DNA from: Theristus sp. LFF4_11
Lineage: Eukaryota > Nematoda > Chromadorea > Monhysterida > Xyalidae
Direction: 5' to 3'
Assembly (NCBI GenBank): GCA_030248135.1
Contig: JASANC010000197.1
Span: forward strand, 124,001-188,000
DNA length: 64,000 nucleotides
Each line of letters starts with the position of its first letter. Position 1 is the stretch's first letter. The notes under the pieces were generated by a model. That model was not told where the DNA came from. It saw only the letters and a program-made list of their open reading frames with translations, and searched no databases. Both the position numbers and the translations under genes were made by a program. Shown here piece by piece: positions 19,950 through 31,900 of this stretch.

Positions 19950-22900
19950 ATGGTGAGGAAGCAGAGCACGATGCTGACCGTGGATCAGATGGTCAAGGAC
20001 CGTGTCACCGAGGTCAGTGCTCCCATTCCGAACAAGCGCACAATTTTATCATGTCAATGTTCGGGTTTTCACGTGCAACCGATTGCAGATTGCTGGTCGT
20101 TATTGGGCGCCCTACACTGACCAGCATGCATCGTTCAATCAATCGGTGGTCGTCGAGTTGTACCAACTGGAAATGCTCGGCTCCGCCTTCTCAGTGCGCC
20201 GAATTATGTTGCTCGAATTCAGGTGCCTCTGTCGATTTGTGTTCATTTATGGAAATCGTATTGAGTTCCGTCACGGAGACAGTTGGTGTGCATTTGAAAT
20301 GCGTACTGGTTTTTATTGCTCACTTTTAGTCAATACTTGGAGCGATACCTGTGGCCCAATTACGACGTCGTCAAGTCGCCGCTGGAACACGTGATGTCGG
20401 TCATTGCTGTCGTGAACGAGAAATTCAGAGAGCGCGTGCCGGCGTGGGATGTCAGTGGTGCTTACTAATGCTTTACCTTCCTAGCGCTTGTTTCAGCTAG
20501 CTTTTTGTTGTTTTCAGTGTTTCGTCGCTCGGCCAGCGAATTTTGCCGGTTTTTTTCACCGAGTCATGGAGGCTGCCCTGGACAACGACGCGCTGAGCAC
20601 CCTCGAGCGCGCACAAGTGATCACGTTCCTCGTGCACAGCTTCAACAGTGTGGTCGGTGTCATGTTCTGCTGGTGCTGCTGTTGCTTTCATTGTTGCTAA
20701 TCGACGTCGAGCTTTTGTTGCACTGGTCAAGTTTCACTTTTTCTTTAGTTCTCGTAAAAACGTTGGCGAAAAACCGAGAAACTAAAACACCAATTGTTGT
20801 TTCATAAAGTGGTAGCAAAAAGCGCTGCAAGAAATTGCTGAATGTTGAACATGAAAAGTTCACGAATCGGCCATAATGGAACTAATTGCGCTGCAACAAA
20901 TCGACGTCGAAATGCTTCATGTCATCAACAGTTTTTTGAGCTCACATCACATCACTAATTTCATTTCACCGCGCAGGAGGTTGACCTCGTTCGCAAGCAA
21001 ATCCAGAAGCTGATCTCATTGCCGATCTGGACGAATCTGCTGCCGTCCTATCGTGATCGTTTGTTTCGGTCGAATCCGAAACTGAAAAAATACTGGGCGG
21101 CGCTGATGAAGCACGACGCAAAACTGACTGAGCACGAGCGGAGGACGGCACAGTTCGATCGGACGTTCCTTGTGAAGTTGATTCACGGATTTCTGCAGAC
21201 GCTCGATGAGCTGTCGGCGCAGAAAGGTTGCCTGGTGACTGTGGCTCACGGTTGTTGGTGATTGATTGATTGTATTCGACACATTGTAAGTGTCAGGCGC
21301 AAGGCAAACCAGTTTCCAAACCAGCGAAGCTGGGCACACAGCATACACAGTTGTTACTGTCAACTGTTTTTATTTTTGGACTCATTCTGGTGGACGAAAA
21401 ACAAAACAAAACGAAACTGGCAACACACGACCTCTTTGAGGTGTAGGCAATACAATCAACTTGACCGTCATTTGTTGCAGACGTTGAGCCCGACCGTGAC
21501 GTGGTGCGCTACTGCGAGCGCTTCATTGAGCTGATGATCGACATTGAGTCGTTGCTGCCGATGCGTCGTTTCTTCAACGCCGTGCTGGACAGCACCCATT
21601 TGGTGACTCGTTGTCAGTTGGCACCATTCACCAGTCGTCGGCCGGAAGGACAGCTGTTCAGTGAGCTGTTGCAAATGCTCAAGTTCTATGTGCGATTTGA
21701 AATTGACGATCTCACTGGCGAGGTCAGTGCCGTGGTTTTTATTTTTTATTATTTTAACAAGGATGATTTGGTCCAGTTCACTCTATCTTTTGTTTCAGTG
21801 TTCTTCCAACTGTAACTCGTGCTATTAAACTTTCAGGCTTTGACGGAAGCGGAGAACCTACAACGCCACTACGACAGCGTGACGTCACTGCAGAAGGCTG
21901 CATTCAAACGATACAAACAGCATCTGCGGCAGTTCTACCTGCTCAATGTGGCCAGTGTCGACAGTCGCCAAGCGCTCATGAAACACTTTCAGACGCTCAC
22001 GTGAGCCGATTGTGCTTTGGCAAACACTCTTGTTGCACAATTTTGTTTGTTCTTTATTTATTCACTGCCGTCTGCGGTCAATCGAACACGGTGGACACAT
22101 TTTGAAAATGTATGTACAGGGTGAGCCAAAAAAATGCTCTCACTGGCTTGTGCTGAGGTGTTTCGAGCTGAAAATTGGAACACTGTTGGAAAACAGTTGG
22201 AGGTTTTTCTGACCAAATTTTTGTTACGGTATGTGGCCCCTATCACTCACTATAGCAGAATATCTGGAAAACAAGAAAAATTGACAAATGTTGTAAAAAG
22301 CAGCAGGCTGATTTAGCTGTAACAAAAGGACCTCATGGTTTAAAATTTGGAACAGTGTTAAAACACTTTGGGAAGTTTCTTGTGATTAAATTTTTTATTT
22401 GGTTTACACGTTTTTACAGTGTAATTTCCAATAAAATAGCAATTTTTGACGAAAAAAAAACAATGTTCATCCATAATCTCACTGTTTATCATTGCCCATA
22501 AACGGACTTCCGACTTCGTCACACGGGGTCAAATTGAATTTTGTACGAATTTGCCTAACCACTGTGGAAAAGTTATTTGCATGTTCCCACCGCATGTTCC
22601 CACCAATTGGCAGACCAGACTTGCTGCTCTGCCATCCAGTTAACCATACGGCAGTAAAGACTGAAAATGGAATTGCATGACTGAAAATGGAATTGCGGAA
22701 ATCAACTGGTCTGCTATAGTGAAAATATCAGAGTGGCAAATTGTGTGAATTAAAAAAAGAAAAAATTTGCCTCTGGAAAGATAAATTCGCATCTGTTCTG
22801 AGCAGAACCACTCACGCACGCTCAGACTCGAAGTGAAACAACAGGGTGATCAAAGACTGTTCAAATGCAATTCGGCATTCGGAATTTTCAAGCTACTGTA

Positions 22901-25900
22901 TGCGCGTATTGCTTTTTTCATCTTTTTTTTGTGTTGTGAACACTCGGGTTGTCACCAACGTTCATCATTTGATTTTTGTTACAGCTAAATCAACCCTCTG
23001 CATTTTACAACATTTGTCGATTTTTCATGTTTTCCAGATATTTTGCTGCAGTGAGTGACAGGGGCAACATACCGTGACAAAAATTTGGTCAAAAAAAACC
23101 TCCAAATGTTTTCTAATAGTGTTCCAATTTTCAGCTCGAAACACCTTAGCACAAGCCAGTGAGAGCATTTTAGAATTGGAACCTTTTTTGGCTCACCCTG
23201 TACATGGCAGAGCTACTTGCTGGCGATTTGGCTTATTGGGCACATCCGCAAACTTCAATGTGCAACAACGAATGTATAAATCACGCGCAATTTGTATATT
23301 CGCTATTTGAAACCAATCTGAAGCAGCCAATTAGCGGATTACCCATATGACTGACAAGTTGCCTGGAGACAGTGTGCAGGCAACTTGAAAGATTTGCTTT
23401 GGGGACTCATTGCGCGTGTTGAGAGCAGCCACGGTTGGCGACGTTGCGTTGTGTGCCGTGCAGGAAGGAGCAGCTGTACAGCATCGCCGCGTTTCTCACG
23501 TTGGTGGCGGATGTTGACGACTCAGTGGCACATCAAGCCACGGCCTCGGACGACCGCATCGCACAGAGCAGCAGCCTCAGCAGAGAGTGCCTGCTCGAGA
23601 TGCTCGTATGCAGGCACGAGCGTCGGCCCAGCCAGTTGCAGGCGCTCAATGAAATGCCGCTCTACCCGACCGAACAGATCATTTGGGACGAAAACGTCGT
23701 GCCCTATGAGCACTACTCCGGGCAGAGTGAGTTCCATTATTGAAAACTAAGTGAGCTCTTGTCAACACTGTTCGTTTGCGTTTTAGGTTGTCTAGCGCTG
23801 AACAAGTTGAACCTTCAGTTTCTGACGCTTCACGATTATTTGCTGCGCAACTTCAATCTCTTTCGGCTTGAATCGACTTGTAAGTCCGTCGTTCGTTTGT
23901 GAATCTGCTGCTTTTTGCGTTGTCGACGACGGGAAATGTTTGTTGAGAAACAAATTGCATCGTTTTGCAGACGAAGTGCGCCAAGATCTTGAGGACACGA
24001 TCTTCCGCAAGAAACCGTGGAAACACGAGGACGACCTGATGGGCGTCGTGTTCGGTGGCTGGGCACGCATGGGACTCGCTGTGACCGGCTTTCAAATCAT
24101 CGAGGTCACCAACCATGCTGACACAACCACCGCGCAGCGCAGTCGCCGCTTTGTTGTTCTGTGCTCCTCTCTCAAGCAAACCAAATGTCATTCGCTTTCC
24201 AAATCTCAGGTGTCGAAACCGAAAATTGGCGAAAAGTCGCCAGCCAGCGTGCGAGCAGATGTCACGATCACCCTTGACAGACGCGCTGACGTGCGTGCTG
24301 AATGGCAAAGTACGTCACGTTGACGAGTGTGCACTTGTCATGATTGCATCCAGCACTTGAACAAGCCAATAGTTCTGCTGTCGAGTGGCGAACGCAAAAA
24401 ATGCAAAAGTTGGCTCGAGCGGGAATCGAGCCCGCGACCTTTAGATCTTCAGTCTAACGCTCTCCCAACTGAGCTATCGAGCCGGCGAATAGTGTGCGTG
24501 GCCTGGCCACATTGAACTCTATTGCTGCGCGGCTGTCTGTTTCATTCAGTGAAAACAAGCGTGTGTAGTGGATGGCGATGCTGTGTGTGTGTGTGCTCCG
24601 CCACGCTGTACACGTTGTGCAACACACCTGCGCATACACACAACCAAACGCGTAGCGGCAGTAGTTTTTGCGCCAGTTTTGCGGAGTCGCCTTTTGGCGC
24701 GTGATTTGTTTGCGTGTGCATTTGGTTTGTGGTGGCGACACGATCGCTTGGCAGCGTAGTGCTTTTTGCAGGTCTGCGCAAGCATGACGTGTGCATGTTG
24801 TTGTGCGTGCGACCGACGGCGCAGGTCGGCCATCGCTACGACCTGCAGCAGCCGTTCAAACAGCAGATCAACGTGGCGTACGTTCGTGGCTGCGAGATCG
24901 AGGGACTGCTCGCACCGGACGGAACATTGATTGACGAGTTTGGTGAGGCCGTGCAGTTGCAAAGTGGCCACATTATGCCTCCAAAAGCAGTCTCGTCATC
25001 ATGGTTGTTCTCGGAACGGGTGCTCCTCAACAAAACCCTCAAAGCCATCTCGATGCAGGAGATTTTTCAGCTCTGACGCTTTATCAGCGTTCATGTGATT
25101 TTTTCCAGTCCGATTAAACATAGAAGTGAGCTTGGTTGAAACTGAGGTTCTCATTTTTGCAGCCATGGAAGGTCAGATGCCGTCGTTTGTGGGTGACGTG
25201 CGCACGTACAGGGTGTGGCTGGACACGAATCAGTATCGCGTGGACATGGAACAAACGGTCAACGGAGCTGAGGTGCAACCGTCATGCGAATAGTTTGCGC
25301 TTGTCTCATTGGCGCGTCTCATTTTGCGTTACTCTCCAACGCACTTTGTGCTGCTTTGCCAGGACGTCTACGAGCAGTTCAACCTGATCGTGCGCCGCAA
25401 TCCGAAGAGCAACAATTTCAAGGCAGTCCTTGACACGATTCGCCAGTTGATGAACACTGAGTGTGTGGTGCCCGAGTGGCTGCATGACTTGATCCTTGGC
25501 TATGGCGAGCCTGACGCCGCACACTTTTCTAGGTTGGTTGTCTGCCTTTTTCTCAGAAAACATTTTGAATTTCATAAAATGCCAATTCTTTTTCCTTCTT
25601 AACTGTGGCTTGCAGGTGAGTTTAAAATTTCATGTTATAAAATTTCATTTATTTAAAAACGAAAGTTGAACAAAGTGAATACAATCCAGCAATGTGATTC
25701 AATCCAACAGGATTTTCATAACTGAAAACGGAATGTTGTTTGCATTCGCACTGAGAATCAACTGATCAACTGAAAAACTGATTTGCTCATCATAAAACTG
25801 AAATCAAGTTCAAGCAGTTTTCTACAAAACAACAGATCAAAATTTTTCAAACAAGTAAAATTGAATACAATTTGCAAATGTTTTAAGAGTGGAATCATTT

Positions 25901-28900
25901 TTGGAGCGCATAGCAGTTGCTGGAGTGCGTAATCAATCACCAGTCGTGCAGTGCTCTTGCTGCCGCGATTTCACGCTTTTAGTGACGAGGCCATATTGGC
26001 ATGTGGCTGCTTTGGATGAAACGAATGTTGCACTTCAGGATGCCAAATCGTATTGCGACAATGGACTTTGACGACACATTTTTGAGCATTGATCATTTGC
26101 GAGCGAGTTTTCCGATGCGGTCGCTACGAGCAGCAAGCGGGCAGCGACTCGATGATGAGAACATCATGCGGCCGCCGTTTCGGTGCGCTGTTGCTTGCCT
26201 TCTTTTTTACTGTTCAGTCGGACAACATTTGAATTTTTTCGGGGGGGGGGTGTGGTGTGGGTGGGTATAATTATGCAGAGTCGTTCACATCGACTTTATT
26301 GGTCGCCGGCCCCGTTGTTGACTCGTTGTCTGGCTCACTTTTTATGACATCCCTGCTAAAGAGCAGTCGACGGTCGTCGTTGGCCAGTAGGCAGCTGCAA
26401 AAATTACAATTTATCAATGAAGTAGCTCATTGGTCAACGGTTAGTGGCCGCTGGCCACTGGTTAGTCATTGGCCACTAACCCCACCCGCTTTGTACAACA
26501 TGTTGGCCAAACCAAACCTAACCGGTTACTTCTGCTCTTTACTGACGTTAACGTTTACCGAAACTATATACTAAGCTCAAACTTCCCTGGAAACTGAGAA
26601 GGCATGGTTATATAATCACAGATCACACATGGAATTGCTTATCATCTAGTTTTCCCCCGTTGAGGTTGTGGCAAAAAAATAGCGCGGCATTGGATTGAAG
26701 AGAAGAAAATCAACGCCGCATACTGTTAGTGTACGAAGGCAACCGTCCGCAGCTTTGTATGGAGTGAAACAAGTTACAGTTTCAAAGGCCACCCCATAAA
26801 GTTCCACATATCAAGTACAGTACTGCGCTGCGCGGCTCGTTGACCATGACAAATACCAGCTAGTACTAAGATATTAAGATAAGATGTAAATTTGCCAGAT
26901 TTGTCAATCAGAACCAGCCTGTATGTCTTTTTCAAATTTGATTCTTCAGCACAAACCGGTAAGTGACGGCCGCGACAACAGCGCCGCACAGCGGTCCCAC
27001 CCAGTAGACGTAATGGTAGTTCCAGGTTATTTTTTCCGGTCTAAATATGGCGTACACGCAGGCGGCTGCGAACGACTTTGCGGGGTTCATGCTGGCGCGC
27101 GTGCTGCTGTAGGCGGCCACAGTGCCGAGCAACGTGGCACCACCGACACACACGGGCGCTTCGACGCCACAGCGGCCATCCGTGTCCACCGTTGTTAAAA
27201 CGTACGCAACGCAAAGCACGTACGTGATCACGAGCTCGAGTAGCATTGCCTGCAATGGGGAAATCGTGACTGCTGTTGAAACTTGTTCAGTCAGAGAAAT
27301 GGCGTATCACTTGTAGTCGACTAGGCGAATGATCTTCAGCGTCGGATGGCAGACGGTCGTTCAGCTCTGTAACGGGCACGTACGTCATGCCACCGGCAAG
27401 GTCGTCGTATTCTTGAGACGTTACAGTCATCTGAGTAGTTTTATGACATTGATTTGAACGAATGCTGACAAGTGATCAGTAGTGGACGGCTGACGCTTAC
27501 CCGCAGCAGAAGCGCGCCAATGAAAGCACCGAAGAATTGACAGACAACATAGAACACAACCAGCACGGAGCGCACGCCACCGCTCACCCACGCCGCAATC
27601 GTGACAGCAGGGTTGAAATGGCCGCCGCTGAAGTGTGCTTTGCAATTTTGAATGAATGCAATCAGTAGAATTACTAAAAGGGCTATTGAACACTTTTGCG
27701 TACCTGATGTGACCGAGCATCAACATCGATATCAATGTGCACACGGCACGCATCAGACCAATGGAAACAATCTCAGACGGGCGTGGTGACAGTGGACGAC
27801 CAAATGAGGCTGTCATCAAAGTGTACGTTTCAAGTGGATACTAAAATCTCAGGACCAATAACAAAAAACCGTAATGCGACTCACTAAAATACACGTAAAA
27901 TATTGTTCCGATGAATTCAGCAGCACATGGTCGAACGAAGCTGTGGAATATTGGACTACTAGTCAATTCGGCGTCTTCTTGCTTGCGTTGTCGCTCGCGT
28001 CCCGCCGTTTGGAGTTTGATCGTGTGCAACATGTCAACCAAATTTGCTGCTGCTTGTTGCCTGTAAAGGGTTTTCATTGTCGAACATCAATAATGTTAGC
28101 AGTTTTTTTGAAAAGTTTTACACGGATGCTATGTGGCCCTCTAAAGTCATGCTTGAATCAGAAGTCTACATCTGTGCCTGGTATTATCGAACAAATCGGT
28201 GGCATTGGTTGTTTTTGCCTTGTTCGTTACAAGCGGTGCCATTGTATCATCGTGGTACGGAAATGGGGCACTTCGAAAGGCCATGCTGCGTGGTACTGAT
28301 GCTGCTGTGTCTGTGTTGCCAACGGTTGTTTCGACTGCAGCTACTGCTGCACTGGTCGTTGACGCAATTGCACTACCGGCTGCACCAACACCGGCGTCAA
28401 TGCTGTTCTCACTTGTGCTCATGATTGCGTTGGTTGACGTTCGCTCGCTGTCGCTCATAAACGCTTCGGTCACTCAATCCGGTCAGGCTGTTTCCGTGTC
28501 AGACGGTAATTGCTGGTTTATGCTCGATTTTTTCTCCGCACAACTTGAATGCACGCACATAAAAAGCGCCGACACGTCAAACATCCGCTTGCTGGTGCAG
28601 TTTCATATTGCTGTTTTTCTATTGAACTAGCTGACTGATATTGCTATGTAAGCAATGAGTTCAAGTCATATCGTTTGCCGTAGACGTATTTTGGCCGCTT
28701 TCTTGGCTTGCTGACAGCTGCTAATGCAATTCTTGTAGATGATGCTCATATTGAGAATCGGTTTTATCACCTGCTGCAACTTTTGACTGTCTCCTGTTTT
28801 TTTAGCTGTAGCAGCTATTGGAACAGTGCGCAGCGAGTGACAAAGGCTTGGCAGTGTAATGGCAGGAAATGGCTGTTATACCTAGATACAGTCTAACTCT

Positions 28901-31900
28901 ATAACATATCCAACTAGCTGATTGGTTTGTGATCACGTCCACGTGACGCATGCATTCTGTGCAGGCATGCTGTGGAGAGGCGGAGTTTGGTTTGCACAGA
29001 ATGCATGCATCACGATCACCAACCAATTAGCTAGTTGGTTATGTTATTGAGTTAGACTGTATATATTAGCTAGACTCTTTTATGAGAGTGAAAAACAGAT
29101 GGCAGTAACCTTTGGATCAAGATTGGGGTCCTGACTGAATGACACACTGACATTCATCAAGTTGCTAATGATAAGTCTTAAATTCTGTTTAAACATTGTC
29201 GTAACCGACCGACCTTGCTTTTTCAGCAAATGCGATATTCAAATTTATGCGCTTTATCCTGTGTTGGCGCAGTAATAGGGAAGGAATTGAAACTCGCGAT
29301 GTTGAGTGCGTGCAGCAGTGCAAGAATCTGCGTTTGCATTCGAAAATGACAAATTGAATATATCAAAATCGGTTATGTCATCAAAAAAGTTATGTTTTGT
29401 CAAATGAAATCAAAATTTAGGTTTTGAAACAAAGTCAAGCATGGGGTTACAAAGAAAACAAAGAACTATGACTGTATGTGTGCAATGAACTATCTAGATA
29501 GCATGGACCTAGCTCTAATTGTTTACTGTAACAGGGGTCGATCGACGGTTCAGCAAATCGGCTCGAAAACATCTGAATGATGTTGCCAATTCATTGGAAG
29601 AATTTATAAATCGTAACACGGTATGCAAATGTACACGCATGTGCTTTGAGCGCCGGTGGTGGCGGAAAAGCTGTTTTGCATATTTTTCATGTTCAACTTG
29701 ACTCCACAAGCTGACTCTCGTTTGTGAGGGTATGCAGGTCTTTGCTAGCGGTGCTGTACAGCTGAAGGCAGGAAGATGTTTTTAAAGATATAAGCGACTG
29801 TTGCTCCTGGCGGAAGTTTAACTCATGTCAATCTCTAGTGTCACTCACTTTATCCCACCACATCCGTCGCAGAAAATGTTCAACATTGAAGTGTGCACCC
29901 GTGTCTAGCCGGTCTCTTGTGCTGCTGTATTAAGCCATTTTTGTATGGTGCTTATACGTTGTGCCTCGTTGGCCATTTTCCGATATACGATTGGGTTAAA
30001 TTGATTCCGCTTTTGACAGTATCTACACAGATATGGCGCATTAGTGCTTGTGTGCTGCGCGGGCTGTGTCCTAAAAAGGCTGGGCTGTGCCCTAGTTGAA
30101 AGTTCATTTGACTGGCCGTTTTTAAGGTTTGAAAAAATTCAAGTTCCGTCCGTAGCCATGATTTTTTTGTGCCGCGAAATGAGCCCATTTTATTTTCCTT
30201 TATTCGAACAAAACGTGCACCCGCTGCGACTGCACGTATCTTGGTGCTAACGGCTCAACAAGAATTGTTAGTGTGCTTGAATTGTTAGCTTATATGTCAC
30301 ATTAAAGTGCGAAAAAATCGTTACATCTGGCAGCAACTTTATTTTTTCATAGAGCGCCGTGCTACATAAAATGAATGCTTGTAAAGCTTATTGCCAAATA
30401 AGAACGTTGGCAATAAAACCGATCTCAAGTGAGAGCCACCCAGATTGTATGCCTTTGAATTCGGTGCAATTTTTTGGGGCTGTCTGTTTTCCGGCACTTG
30501 AGCAATTACATCTGAATTGTATTCATTTTCTCATGTGCGCATTATGTTTGCAATGCTTTCGTTAGCAGCGCAATTGTTTAGAGCCAAAATATTTGTCGCT
30601 GTTATTTAAGCTGACCAGTGCTTTTTTGGCGGCTTCGATGAAATATCAAAACAACTCGAGCAGAGCAAACACACCACTACTGGCAAACAAACTCTGTTGT
30701 TGTAGTAAGTCGTGCGAAAAAAATATGTTCAGAAGCTGCCGTTGTTGGCAACATGTCAACACGTTGTCACTATGAATTGTATGAGACATGGTGAGCATCA
30801 CTTTTGAAAGAAATGAAAAAAGCTTCGAACAAAACCACCCAGTTGTAGATACAAACAATGGGCCCTGCTGACTTTGTGAATGGTTGACTTGTCACTAGAA
30901 CAATCCCGATGGGTTTTTTTGTGAATCGTGCATTTCATAAGCTAGAGGTTTCTAAAAGCTGAACAGTTGGTGAAATTGTTTTGAGCAAGCACTGACTTTC
31001 GATAAGCCTGTTGATAATAGCTGTATTGACTGTTCGAATCGTAGCCGTACGTGCGACAGTCGGGTTCGCGTGCACTCGTTGCCGTTGCTGCCGTATACTG
31101 TTGTTGTTGTGATCTCGAGCCAAACGGAGCTGCAAAGCCAACGAACGCAGTTTCGTCGTTGTCGTCACCTGGGAAACAAACATTACACGCTAAACCGTCC
31201 TTTCAGTGGAGCATGCTCAATCATATCGACTGCCCACTGAAGCAATGTGCCTGCTAAACGTACACACCTACGCTCTGCGCACCGAGCTGAGGGAGATCTC
31301 CAGCTTGTTGTCGGTAGTCTTCACGGTCGACGTTCTGCGGCACATTACCACCCAGACCCGTGGCGCCTAAAATTATATTTGCTTGTCATTTCAATCGAAC
31401 AAAGTTCGGTAATCGGTAATCGATACAAAGTTCTTTAGTGAACGCGTGTCGTTCTTCATGATCACGTTTCAAGCGTTAATGTTGCTACTGTAATTTTGCG
31501 TAAGAGCAACCATAAAAATTTGGAGATTAGGTGTGCAACAGCGCTTGAAAACTGTTTTAATTAAGGATGTATCAAATTTTGATTGTATTTTTGTATGCGG
31601 TATGTGATGTGTATTGTACTTGGACGCATGAACAATAGGAGTACAACAGTGTACATGTGTATTAATGAATCGCGAACCACTGTATTTTAATGCGAACCAA
31701 GTCAGTTACTGATATATGTGGCAAATTAACGAAACAATTTTAAAGGACAACATTAAAAATGAGCACTTGAAGAACAGATGAAGTACAGATGAAACTTGAG
31801 TATATGGCCTGGCAACAAGCACGCACATGGGCGCAGAGGTACGCACTGCAGTGAGCGGGCGTGTTATGCACTTACTCTGTTGCTGATGCAGCAAGCGTGT

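Noticed and set aside
31706..31875. Extension of the 452-residue minus-strand frame past 31876
   Set aside because: A strong GTAAGT donor after the polyQ stretch and exact phase with two downstream exons show that this tail is intronic.
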